Below are positions 24,460-32,343 of a stretch of 52,165 nucleotides of DNA, one piece after another. This stretch comes from Microcoleus asticus IPMA8 (GTDB lineage: Bacteria; Cyanobacteriota; Cyanobacteriia; Cyanobacteriales; Microcoleaceae). The translations under genes were made by a program, and so were the position numbers. The notes under the pieces were generated by a model. That model made no database searches. It was not told the origin of the DNA and saw only the letters and a list, made by a program, of their open reading frames with translations. Location: positions 1-52,165 of the forward strand of contig NZ_SRRZ01000042.1 in the NCBI RefSeq assembly GCF_013179805.1, written 5' to 3'. The stretch's first letter is position 1, and each line of letters begins with the position of its first letter.

Positions 24460-24798
24460 TCATTTTCCATCTTCGCTAATATGCTGAATTCCCCATTCGT
24501 GCATGGCATTAATAATCGGTTTGAGACTTTCGCCCAAAGGCGTTAGCGAATATTCAACTTTTGGCGGCACTTGCAGGTAAATTTCCCGATGCACAATTGC
24601 GTCTGATTCCATTTCGCGCAGTTGCTGCGTCAACATCTTCTGAGTAATGCCGCTGACAGCTCGTTGCAGCTCGTTAAAGCGCTTCACTCCTTGAAACAAC
24701 TCCCGCAGAATCAAGACTTTCCAACGCCCGCCAATCACATCTAGAGTGCGTTCTACAGGGCAATTTGCCCGATCGAGGTTTACTTCTTGGACTTGCAT
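24460..24798 (-). CDS. HxlR-family winged-helix regulator
   Basis: 112 residues with the HxlR pattern: C-P-V-E-R-T-L-D-V-I-G-G-R-W-K-V-L-I-L-R-E-L (about 14-35, with Cys14 in the usual redox-sensing place), GVKRFNELQRAVSGITQKMLTQQLREME and VEYSLTPLGESLKPI. Such proteins sense electrophiles or oxidants and repress a divergent detoxification gene, here the pirin gene 116 bp away. Palindromes that fit HxlR binding sit just before its ATG, so autoregulation is expected. Confidence 0.92.
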   Translation of the reverse strand: MQVQEVNLDRANCPVERTLDVIGGRWKVLILRELFQGVKRFNELQRAVSGITQKMLTQQLREMESDAIVHREIYLQVPPKVEYSLTPLGESLKPIINAMHEWGIQHISEDGK

Positions 24799-24799
24799 A

Positions 24800-24815
24800 G
24801 TATCTTTTTGGTAAC
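24800..24815. promoter_or_regulatory. candidate HxlR operator at the hxlR start
   Basis: GTATCTTTTTGGTAAC reads on the other strand GTTACCAAAAAGATAC, close to the GTTACC-N4-GGTAAC form of known HxlR/YodB-type operators. It lies 1 bp upstream of the hxlR ATG, where binding would block its transcription. Confidence 0.55.
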
Positions 24816-24818
24816 TAC

Positions 24819-24834
24819 CGCACTTTTAAGTGCG
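24819..24834. promoter_or_regulatory. second palindrome between hxlR and the pirin gene
   Basis: CGCACTT (24819-24825) and AAGTGCG (24828-24834) are perfect arms with a 2-bp centre, flanked by ACTAC and TACTA. With the neighbouring site it covers most of the likely promoter region for both divergent genes. Confidence 0.5.
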
Positions 24835-24914
24835 TACTATCCATAATAGCTTGACTCGGTTTAAAATAAAAACATCAAAGAAACACCCGATAAATTTCAC
24901 TGAGGATTCAGAAA

Positions 24915-25613
24915 ATGATTACCGTCAGAAAAAGTGAAGCAAGAGGACACGCTAATCACGGTTGGCTGGACAGTTACCACACATTTTCTTTTGCCGGCTA
25001 TTACGATCCAAATTATATGAATTTTCGCTCTTTACGGGTAATTAATGAGGATTTCGTTAGCCCCGGCAGAGGTTTCGGCACTCACGGACACAGCGACATG
25101 GAAATCATTACTTATGTATTAGAAGGAGCATTAGAACACAAGGATAGTTTGGGTACCGGTGCAGTAATTAAACCCGGTGAAGTGCAGCGAATGAGTGCAG
25201 GTACGGGTATCCAGCACAGCGAGTTCAATAACTCCAAGACAGACCCGGTTCATTTGCTGCAAATCTGGCTTTTACCCGATACAAAAGGCTTGCAGCCGAG
25301 TTACGAACAGCGGGAGTTTCCAGTGGAAGAAAGGCGCGGAAAACTGCGGTTAGTGGCGGCGCGAGATGCCAGAGATGGTGCTGTGAAAGTGCATCAAGAT
25401 GTGGATTTGTATGCGGCTGTTTTGGATAAAGACTCGCGGGTTTCTCATGCTTTGCAGCCGAATCGTCATGCTTGGGTGCAAGTGGCTCGCGGCTCAGTTG
25501 TGCTCAACGGTTTGCCTTTGAAAAATGGCGACGCTGCGGCCGTTAGCGGCGAGTCTGAGGTGGTGATTGAAGCTACGGAAGATGCTGAATTTTTGCTGTT
25601 TGATTTGGCATAG
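24915..25613 (+). CDS. pirin family protein (quercetinase-like)
   Basis: 232 residues, a bicupin of the YhaK/pirin family. It starts MITVRKSEARGHANHGWLDSYHTFSF; the metal-site residues are in FGTHGHSDMEIITYVLEGALEHKDSLG and IQHSEFNNS (three His and a Glu). GEVQRMSAGTGIQHSE is the family hallmark. The C-terminal cupin (VDLYAAVLDKDSRVSHAL, AWVQVARGSVVLNGLPLKNGDAAAV) lacks ligands. Known members have quercetin 2,3-dioxygenase activity in vitro. It is the probable target of the divergent HxlR regulator. Confidence 0.93.
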   Translation: MITVRKSEARGHANHGWLDSYHTFSFAGYYDPNYMNFRSLRVINEDFVSPGRGFGTHGHSDMEIITYVLEGALEHKDSLGTGAVIKPGEVQRMSAGTGIQHSEFNNSKTDPVHLLQIWLLPDTKGLQPSYEQREFPVEERRGKLRLVAARDARDGAVKVHQDVDLYAAVLDKDSRVSHALQPNRHAWVQVARGSVVLNGLPLKNGDAAAVSGESEVVIEATEDAEFLLFDLA

Positions 25614-25643
25614 AATTGCACACCCGATATAGTTATAAGGTTT

Positions 25644-25734
25644 GCAATGCGCACCCTACTGAGTATGGCTAGTGATGGGGAAGGTGCGCATTGCCCACCA
25701 TACTTAGTGATGGATAATGTGCGCAATGCGCACC
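25644..25734. repeat. palindromic element with three copies of one 12-bp arm
   Basis: GCAATGCGCACC (25644-25655), its exact inverse GGTGCGCATTGC (25683-25694), and GCAATGCGCACC again (25723-25734). The interior segments (TACT-AG-TATGG-TAGTGATGG) also repeat. It can fold into alternative hairpins and looks like a MITE-type element between two genes. Confidence 0.8.
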
Positions 25735-25838
25735 TTACTTAGGGTGGGTTACTACTTAGGAAATAAGTAAATAGGAGGAAGAAAGTAAATTTTATTTGTG
25801 GTATTTCTGGTAATGGTAAATGTTTAGGATAAATTTTT

Positions 25839-26045
25839 ATGCAAGAAAACCCGATCGCCAGAAAGCATCTTATTGGGAGCCTCATCACTGGTTTAGCAGT
25901 TGGCGCGATCGCGGGCGCACCTATCGGCTGGATGGCTAATGGGTATTATTCCGAGCAGCGTTTGGCTCAAATTCTGATTTGCCGAGAAAAAAATAGAGAT
26001 CAGCCAGTTGCGATTGTTGAGGCTAGGTGCGGTTCCCGATTCTAA
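25839..26045 (+). CDS. small single-span membrane protein
   Basis: 68 residues. A charged N-terminus (MQENPIARKH) precedes one hydrophobic glycine-rich helix (LIGSLITGLAVGAIAGAPIGWMANGYY) and a polar tail with two Cys (ILICREK, ARCGSRF). It could be a lipid-anchor-free membrane peptide with an external tail. I do not recognise the family. Coding is supported by the membrane-protein composition, an upstream GGAGGAAG-like stretch near 25772 that is too far to be its ribosome site, and an ATG. Confidence 0.5.
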   Translation: MQENPIARKHLIGSLITGLAVGAIAGAPIGWMANGYYSEQRLAQILICREKNRDQPVAIVEARCGSRF

Positions 26046-26148
26046 ATTTTTCTGCTAGCCAGAGGGCTGTGTCACATATTGTGAGGCTTGTGCGAATGTC
26101 GAAAGTTCGATCGTCGCGCAGGCGTTTTGGCGTTGTTAACCGTCAATC

Positions 26149-26285
26149 GATTTTAGATTTTAGATTTTAGATTTTAGATTGAAGCATTGGCTCCACGGAT
26201 AAATTCGGGGGCTCCTTTATCGGATACAGGTTTTTTATTTCTGGACGGATGAATCCGGGGGCTTGTATCCTGGATGCTTTCGGTC
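26149..26285. repeat. dispersed repeat, copy 2 (upstream of the trypsin-WD40 gene)
   Basis: Starts with three ATTTTAG units, then half-unit CGGATAAATTCGGGGGCTCC (about 26198) and half-unit CGGATGAATCCGGGGGCTTG (about 26246), ending TGGATGCTTTCGGTCA. It matches 6200-6357 over its whole length with small differences. It ends 65 bp before the start codon at 26351. Confidence 0.75.
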
Positions 26286-26350
26286 AATATGCCACAAACC
26301 GGAAAAGTTATCCGTCAGTTGATATATGGGTATGTTAAATTTACACAATA

Positions 26351-27994
26351 ATGAATTACAGCAGAACAATTCCGGCTATTTTGAGTGCTACGATCGCTCT
26401 GAGTTCGATCGCCCTCATCCCAATCACATCACCTCAAATTGCCCTGGCATTAACCGCCGACAAAGTTAAAACCGTTGCCCAACAAATTACTGTTCGCATC
26501 CAGGGGCCAAAAGGCGGTTCGGGAGTAATTTTAGAGAAACAAGGCAGCACATACTATATTCTCACAAATTGGCACGTTGTCGATAAAGCCGGCGATTACG
26601 AGGTCGTAACTCCCGATGGCAAAGCTCACTCTGTATCATACAGCCTCGTGCGGCGAGTGCCGGGGATGGATTTAGCCGTCGTACCCTTCAGCAGCACTCA
26701 AAGCTACCCGCTGGCTCAATTAGCCAATTCCGCAGCGACTAAGGGAAACAAGGCTTATGTGGCGGGCTGGCCGATATCCGGCGGTTCCCTGAGACAGCCG
26801 ATTTTCATCGCCACGGAAGGCCAGCTTACCGGCCGCCAAACTCCCTGGAACGGCTATACTTTGGTCTACAACAACTTAGTGAGAGCGGGCATGAGTGGGG
26901 GGCCGGTGCTCGACGATGCGGGGCGAGTTGTCGCAATTAACGGCATTGTCAGGTTAGAGGACAACTCTGATAAAATTGTTGCCGCGGGAATAGAAATTAA
27001 TACTTTCATGAAATGGCGATCGACTGTTTCGCTGCCAGTAGTTCCCCAATCTCCTACTGCCGGAAATCCGAAAACTCCGGCGAATAATGCGCCCCGCCGG
27101 CCCGCAAGTGCGATCGCCTTTGCTGCTACAAATACCCTCAAAGGGCCTTCGGAAGTTGTCAGTTCCCTTGCCCTTGCTTCAGCTTATTTTACTACAGGAA
27201 ATAGCAACGGCACTATCTCAGTTTGGAATTTCCCCAGCGGGCAATTAAAAACTACCCTGCAAGGACACACGGAAGCCGTAAACGCACTGGCCGCGAGTGC
27301 GGACTCCAAGGTGTTAGCTAGCGGTAGCGACGACAAAACTGTGAAAATTTGGAATTTAGAAACTGGCGCGGTTGTACGCACTTTGAGCGGGCATTCCAAT
27401 GCAGTTTCGAGCGTTGCCGTTAGTCCTGACGGTCAATTTGTAGCTAGCGGTAGTTGGGACAAAACGATTAAGATTTGGAACCCGAAAACAGGAGAGTTGC
27501 TGCGGACTTTGACCGGGCATTCTGGGTTGGTGAATGCTGTGGCAATTAGTCCCGACAACAAAACTTTAGCTAGCGGCAGCAAAGACGGTTCAATTAGGTT
27601 GTGGAATTTAGCTAGCGGTCAAGCAATTCGCACGATTGGCGGCAAAAACTTGTCTGTTTTGTCGCTAGCTTTTACTCCCGACGGCAAAAGTTTAGCTGCG
27701 GGAAACAGCAACGGCACTGTTGGTTTGTGGAATGCCGGAAACGGGCAGTTAATTCGGCGTTTAAGCGGGCATACCGATGGAGTTTGGTCGGTGGCATTCA
27801 GTCGGGATGGCACTACGCTGGTTACTGGGAGTTGGGATAAGAGTGTGAGACTTTGGGATGTGCGATCGGGCGAATTGAGAGGTAATTTGAGCGGTCATGC
27901 TGGCTACGTTAGCGCTGTGGCGATTAGCAGCGACGGTAAGACTATTGTTAGTGCGGGTTGGTTGGGGGAAATCAAGATTTGGAAAAGGAGTTGA
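26351..27994 (+). CDS. secreted trypsin-like protease fused to a seven-blade WD40 domain
   Basis: 547 residues. A signal peptide (about 1-34, ending TSPQIALALT) points to export. The protease (about 36-225) has H75 (TNWHVV), D107 (GMDLAVVPF) and S182 (AGMSGGPVLD), a complete Ser-His-Asp triad of the HtrA/trypsin fold. After a Pro-rich linker, residues ~255-547 hold seven WD40 blades (for example VKIWNLETG, IKIWNPKTG, IRLWNLASG, VRLWDVRSG, IKIW at the end), enough for one closed propeller. It should act in the periplasm or outside, with the propeller recruiting substrates. Cyanobacteria are known to fuse WD40 to many enzymes. No neighbour suggests a substrate. Confidence 0.9.
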   Translation: MNYSRTIPAILSATIALSSIALIPITSPQIALALTADKVKTVAQQITVRIQGPKGGSGVILEKQGSTYYILTNWHVVDKAGDYEVVTPDGKAHSVSYSLVRRVPGMDLAVVPFSSTQSYPLAQLANSAATKGNKAYVAGWPISGGSLRQPIFIATEGQLTGRQTPWNGYTLVYNNLVRAGMSGGPVLDDAGRVVAINGIVRLEDNSDKIVAAGIEINTFMKWRSTVSLPVVPQSPTAGNPKTPANNAPRRPASAIAFAATNTLKGPSEVVSSLALASAYFTTGNSNGTISVWNFPSGQLKTTLQGHTEAVNALAASADSKVLASGSDDKTVKIWNLETGAVVRTLSGHSNAVSSVAVSPDGQFVASGSWDKTIKIWNPKTGELLRTLTGHSGLVNAVAISPDNKTLASGSKDGSIRLWNLASGQAIRTIGGKNLSVLSLAFTPDGKSLAAGNSNGTVGLWNAGNGQLIRRLSGHTDGVWSVAFSRDGTTLVTGSWDKSVRLWDVRSGELRGNLSGHAGYVSAVAISSDGKTIVSAGWLGEIKIWKRS

Positions 27995-28123
27995 GATTTT
28001 TTTGAACGAACCGCAAAGGCGCGTTACGCGGAGGGGCGCGTAAGCGCTACTCAACCTAGAAACAGATCCGCCTCTGTAGCGAAGCCAGCTACTTGAGGGT
28101 TCGGGTAGGCACAGAATCTATTG

Positions 28124-28190
28124 GTAGGGTGCGTCAGTTGGTAGCGATGCGATGCACAGGGGCTAATCATTTCCGGGCTCCGCACCCTAC
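28124..28190. repeat. MITE-like element, copy 1
   Basis: Arms GTAGGGTGCG (28124-28133) and CGCACCCTAC (28181-28190) frame a 47-bp interior that contains GTCAGTT next to the left arm and a TTCCGGGCTC stretch next to the right arm. A related element with the same ends lies at 50971-51036. It is in the 390-bp gap between the trypsin-WD40 gene and the ABC operon, which holds no gene. Confidence 0.75.
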
Positions 28191-28343
28191 TACCTAGCAT
28201 TTTGCTTCAAAGTACGATCGACACTTATGATAGATTTGGTTCTTGCAGGACTACACTAAAAGACAAAATCAAATTAAGATTTGCGCCATAAATTCGACCG
28301 ACCCGCTGTGCTGGGGGGACTCTGCACTTCGCGGAGTCAATCT

Positions 28344-28376
28344 AAAATCTAAAATCTAAAACCTAAAATTGCGTGA
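28344..28376. repeat. STRR of the unit ATCTAAA
   Basis: Four to five imperfect 7-base copies just before the ABC ATPase start at 28387. The same unit forms longer runs at 36552-36644. Confidence 0.75.
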
Positions 28377-28386
28377 CTTCTGACAA

Positions 28387-30390
28387 ATGATTGAAGTAGA
28401 ACACTTAAGCAAAACTTACGGTTCGACCGCAGCGATCGCGGACGTGTCTTTTTCGGTCGAATCAGGAGAAATTCTCGGGTTTTTGGGGCCAAACGGCGCT
28501 GGCAAAACCACAACCATGCGGATTTTGTCGGGATATTTGCCGGCATCCAGCGGTACGGCCCGCATCGCCGGCCTCGACGTTCACGAAAACTCGATGGCAG
28601 TCAGACAGCGCATCGGCTATCTGCCGGAAAACCCGCCGCTTTACCCAGAAATGACTGTGGAAGGGTTTTTGTTTTTTGTGGCCAGGATTAAGCAAGTACC
28701 TGCGGGCGATCGCGCGCGACGAGTTACCTCCGCGATCGAACGCTGCGGCCTGGTTGATAAACGCAAAGTTTTAATCCGCAAGCTTTCTAAAGGATTTCGG
28801 CAGCGCGTCGGTATCGCCCAGGCGATCGTCCACGACCCCCCGGTCATTATCTTAGACGAACCAACCGTCGGCCTCGACCCCCGACAAATCATCGAAGTCC
28901 GCAATTTAATCAAAAGCCTTGGCGGCCAGCACACAATCATCCTTTCGACGCACATTCTCCCGGAAGTCAGCATGACTTGCAACCGCGTCACCATCATCAA
29001 TCGCGGTAAAATCGTCGCTGCGGGTACTCCCGAAAATTTGATGGGAGAGTTGGCCGCCGGAGAGGGTTACGAGCTCGAAGTTGAAGGCGAGGCTGATTTG
29101 GTAAACAGTCTGCTGTTGCCTTCTTTGGAAAATGTGCCGGGAGTTCGATCGGTCGAATTGATTCCAAGCCAGCAATTTTTAGCGAGTCGCTACCGCCTGC
29201 GGGCCTTGTGCGAATCGGACATAGAACCGGGACGAGAAATTGCCGCAGCTATTATCACCTCTGGATTCGGACTTTGCGAAATGCGTCGCAATCGGGCTAG
29301 TTTGGAAGATGTGTTTTTAAGGCTGACAGCGGCTGAAAAGAAACCGGAAGAAAATCTGGTTCACAGCGAACCGGAGGTCGATCGAAATCTGCAAGAAGCG
29401 GCAGAAACTCAAGACTCGATCGCGGATTCTCATCAATCGGAATCGCAACCGATTGTCGAAAATCTGATAGTTTCAGATAGGCAAGAGTCGATTGAGCATC
29501 CTCAACCAGAATCTGAACCAGTTGTAGAAACTCTAGAGTCGATCGAGCATCCTCAACCAGAAACGATTGTCGAAAATCTAGAAGTTGTAGAAACAGTAGA
29601 GTCGATCGAGCATCCTCAACCAGAACCGATTGTCGAAAATCTGCCCGTTGTTTCAGAAACGGTAGAGTCGATCGAGCATCATGTACCAGAATCCGAACCA
29701 ATTGCAGAAACAGAGGAAATAAGCGATTTAGAACCAGAAATGCAACCAGTGGCAGATTTTCTGGAAACTGTAGAAAGACAAGAATTGATCGAGAATCCTC
29801 AACCAGAACCGATAGTCGAAAATCTGCTGAGTGTTGAAAGGCAAGAGTCGATCGAGAATCCTCAACCAGAACCGATAGTCGAAAATCTGCTGATTGTTGA
29901 AAGGCAAGAGTCGATCGAGCCTCATCAACCAGAACCGGTTGTCGAAACCGTCGAGTCGATCGAGCCTCATCAACCAGAACCGGTTGTCGAAAATCTAGAA
30001 GTTTCAGAAACCGTAAAGTCGAGCCAACCTTCTCAACCAGAATCGGTTGTCGAAAATCTGCTCATTGTTGAAACGGTAGAGTTGAGCCAACCTTCTCAAC
30101 CAGAATCGGTTGTCGAAAATCTGCTCATTGTTGAAACGGTAGAGTTGAGCCAACCTTCTCAACCAGAACCGGTTGTCGAAAATCTACTCATTGTCGAAAC
30201 ACCAGAGTCTAGCCAACCTTCTCAACCAGAATCCCAACCAGTTGTAAAAAATAGGCAACTTAAAAAAAAGCCACAACCGAGTAGCGATTCTCAACCAGAA
30301 CAGCCACCTGTTACCAAAAAGCGACAAATAGAAAGAAAGCAACAGAATAGCGACGACAGCGAAACACCACCCGCCGGGGACTCAAAATGA
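28387..30390 (+). CDS. ABC transporter ATP-binding protein with long repetitive C-terminal tail (GldA-like)
   Basis: 667 residues. The ATPase (about 1-225) has Walker A GPNGAGKTTTM, signature LSKGFRQRVGIAQ, Walker B VIILDEP and H-loop STHIL, of the class that pairs with ABC-2 permeases, and a normal accessory region to about 315. From about 318 to the end there is a ~350-residue tail of Glu/Pro/Gln/Val/Ser repeats such as ESIEHPQPEPIVENL and SQPSQPESVVENLLIVETVEL, with a final Lys-rich part. The tail is hydrophilic and likely disordered. Genes 30440-34979 complete a Gld-type exporter as in gliding-motility or cell-surface assembly systems. Substrate unknown. Confidence 0.9.
   Translation: MIEVEHLSKTYGSTAAIADVSFSVESGEILGFLGPNGAGKTTTMRILSGYLPASSGTARIAGLDVHENSMAVRQRIGYLPENPPLYPEMTVEGFLFFVARIKQVPAGDRARRVTSAIERCGLVDKRKVLIRKLSKGFRQRVGIAQAIVHDPPVIILDEPTVGLDPRQIIEVRNLIKSLGGQHTIILSTHILPEVSMTCNRVTIINRGKIVAAGTPENLMGELAAGEGYELEVEGEADLVNSLLLPSLENVPGVRSVELIPSQQFLASRYRLRALCESDIEPGREIAAAIITSGFGLCEMRRNRASLEDVFLRLTAAEKKPEENLVHSEPEVDRNLQEAAETQDSIADSHQSESQPIVENLIVSDRQESIEHPQPESEPVVETLESIEHPQPETIVENLEVVETVESIEHPQPEPIVENLPVVSETVESIEHHVPESEPIAETEEISDLEPEMQPVADFLETVERQELIENPQPEPIVENLLSVERQESIENPQPEPIVENLLIVERQESIEPHQPEPVVETVESIEPHQPEPVVENLEVSETVKSSQPSQPESVVENLLIVETVELSQPSQPESVVENLLIVETVELSQPSQPEPVVENLLIVETPESSQPSQPESQPVVKNRQLKKKPQPSSDSQPEQPPVTKKRQIERKQQNSDDSETPPAGDSK
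30007..30230. repeat. 63-bp tandem repeat in the ATPase tail
   Basis: The unit beginning GAAACGGTAGAGTTGAGCC and ending in CTGCTCATTGTT recurs with a 63-bp period (for example at 30070 and 30133), coding for 21-residue repeats. Upstream, 29480-30000, looser copies of a related unit (GAGTCGATCGAGCATCC...) make the same kind of peptide. The two best copies are nearly identical, a sign of recent duplication. Confidence 0.85.
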
Positions 30391-30439
30391 ACCAATCACC
30401 AAGAGCCAATTACCCATTCCCAATTCCTAAAGGTTAGTA

Positions 30440-31231
30440 ATGATTAGTAATATTGTCGCCATTTACCGCAAAGAACTACAAAGCTATTTTGCCTCGCCAT
30501 TAGCCTATGCCATCGCCGCAGTCTTTTGGCTAATCACCGGCTACTTTTTAATAGCCATCCTCCTCGCCCCCGACGGGTTAATCCCCCAAATCGGCCAGCG
30601 AGACCAAATGGGAATTACCGAACCTCCCATCGATGTAGCCTACGAATTCCTGCAACTTTTCCTGCGAATAATGGGTTCCCTTTCACTGTTCGTACTACCC
30701 GCACTCTCAATGGGACTTTACGCAGAAGAACGCAAACGTGGAACCTTAGAACTATTAGCCACATCGCCCTTAACAAACTGGGCAGTTGCTACTGGCAAAC
30801 TCCTCGGAGTTTTAACATTTTATACCACCATGTTGGTGCCCCTACTGTTCTGCGAGGCGATCGCCCTCAGTTCCTCAACCCCACCCGTACCCCCCGGAGT
30901 TCTCCTGCTAGGACACGGCGGCTTAATCTTACTAGCAGCAGGAGTATTGTCCCTCGGAATGTTTATTTCCTCCCTCACAGACAGCACAATTTTATCAGCC
31001 ATCCTCACCTTCGCTCTAGTATTATTTCTGTGGGTGATCGATGCAGCCGCCGTCGCTATCGGTGGCCCCTTCGGAACAGCATTAGGACATTTGTCGCTAT
31101 TAACACATTATACCAATCTTGTCAAGGGAGTTTTTGATACCAGCAGTTTAATTATGTTTGCCAGTTACATCATTTTAGGAGTATTTCTGACCGCCCAATC
31201 CATCGATGCTTTGCGATATCAGCGTTCTTAA
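30440..31231 (+). CDS. ABC-2 type permease (GldF-like)
   Basis: 263 residues, six predicted membrane spans. It begins with the conserved YRKELQSYFASPLAYAIAAVFWLITGYFL, followed by LSLFVLPALSMGLYAEERKRGTLELLATSPL (the coupling E-E-x-x-x-G-T-L-E motif) and later spans LGVLTFYTTMLVPLLF, LLAAGVLSLGMFISSL, AILTFALVLFLWVI and LIMFASYIILGVFL. It is 49 bp after the ATPase gene and forms the membrane channel of that exporter. The stretch between the two genes is again repeat-like (CCAATTACCCATTCCCAATT). Confidence 0.9.
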   Translation: MISNIVAIYRKELQSYFASPLAYAIAAVFWLITGYFLIAILLAPDGLIPQIGQRDQMGITEPPIDVAYEFLQLFLRIMGSLSLFVLPALSMGLYAEERKRGTLELLATSPLTNWAVATGKLLGVLTFYTTMLVPLLFCEAIALSSSTPPVPPGVLLLGHGGLILLAAGVLSLGMFISSLTDSTILSAILTFALVLFLWVIDAAAVAIGGPFGTALGHLSLLTHYTNLVKGVFDTSSLIMFASYIILGVFLTAQSIDALRYQRS

Positions 31232-31318
31232 AAACATCAGGGAAGAGTTCGGATAATCAAGAGGGGAGAGTGGGAAAGTAGGAAAGTAGGAGAGTCGGAG
31301 ATTAAAGCAGAGGCCAAC

Positions 31319-31364
31319 AATTCCCAATTCCCAATTCCCAATTTCCCATTCCCAATTCCCAATT
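31319..31364. repeat. STRR of the unit CCCAATT
   Basis: Six or more imperfect copies (ATTCCCAATTCCCAATTTCC...) between the permease gene and the Rpn gene that interrupts the operon. Confidence 0.8.
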
Positions 31365-31396
31365 AATGTTAGTTATTCCACTAATTTGTTGAAATA

Positions 31397-32299
31397 ATGA
31401 AATTTATCAATCCAAAAATCGACTTTGCGTTCAAAAAAATATTCGGTTCCAGCGACAGCAAAGACATCCTGATTAATTTTTTGAACGCCATTCTTTATGA
31501 AGCACAACCAGTCATCGAAGACCTAGAAATAATCGACTCCCAACCAGAACCTCAAACTCTCGCAACCCAAGACACACACCTAGATGTCAAAGCCACAATG
31601 AACGGCGACAGAATCGCCTTAGTTGAAATTCAACTGATAAACGTGCCTTTCTTCGGGAACAGAGTGTTGTACAATGCGGCCAAAAGCTACAGCCAGCAAT
31701 TAACAGGAAAAGAACGCTACGAAAGACTAAAAACTGTAATTTCATTAAAAATTTCTGACTTTGAAATGTTTGAAAATCAACCCGAATTTATGTCGCGGTT
31801 TGTTTTTCAAGAAAAAGAGCAACAGTTTGATTGTCCAGATACTGAAATAGAATTAGTATTTATCGAACTGCCAAAATTTAGCAAGGAATTAGCAGAATTA
31901 GAAACAACCGCCGACAAATGGATTTACTTTCTCAATAACACGAGCAATCTGGAGACTGTACCAGAAACACTGAGTGCAGTTCCCGAACTTAAGAAAGCTT
32001 TGATAATTGCCAACGAGGACAACTTCACTCAGCAAGAATTAAATAAATTGCAGAAGCAAGAAGTGTGGATTCAAGACCAGCAGATTGCCATAGATTTAGC
32101 AAGAGAACAGGAGACAAAAAGCGCTCAACTCTCGTTAATATTGCGTCAGCTAGTGCGGCGCTTAGGCACAATACAACCGGAAACAGAAAACTGCATCCGT
32201 CAATTAGGCATAGAGGAATTAGAAGCACTAGGAGATGCCGCAATCGATTTCAACCATCCGTCAGATTTAACAGCATGGTTGCAGGCTAATGCGATATAG
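31397..32299 (+). CDS. Rpn-family PD-(D/E)XK nuclease ('putative transposase') with DUF4351 tail
   Basis: 300 residues. Starts MKFINPKIDFAFKKIFG, the Rpn N-terminus. The nuclease core is at about 50-90: THLDVKATMNGDRIALVEIQLIN gives the D ... E-x-Q (D/E-X-Q/K) triad. The middle holds SYSQQLTGKERYERLKTVISLKISDF and ADKWIYFLNN. The last ~55 residues are a DUF4351 helical tail (LILRQLVRRLGTIQPETENCI, IEELEALGDAAIDF, LTAWLQ). Rpn proteins cut DNA and promote recA-independent recombination. It is inserted between the permease and GldG-like genes on the same strand, flanked by STRR, consistent with a mobile gene. Confidence 0.9.
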   Translation: MKFINPKIDFAFKKIFGSSDSKDILINFLNAILYEAQPVIEDLEIIDSQPEPQTLATQDTHLDVKATMNGDRIALVEIQLINVPFFGNRVLYNAAKSYSQQLTGKERYERLKTVISLKISDFEMFENQPEFMSRFVFQEKEQQFDCPDTEIELVFIELPKFSKELAELETTADKWIYFLNNTSNLETVPETLSAVPELKKALIIANEDNFTQQELNKLQKQEVWIQDQQIAIDLAREQETKSAQLSLILRQLVRRLGTIQPETENCIRQLGIEELEALGDAAIDFNHPSDLTAWLQANAI

Positions 32300-32343
32300 A
32301 ATAACATCCTCGAACCGGAATTTTCTCACTCAATATTTAGATC

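Noticed and set aside
28462..29175. Several minus-strand frames opposite the ABC ATPase
   Set aside because: All lie within its conserved ATPase motifs on the plus strand.
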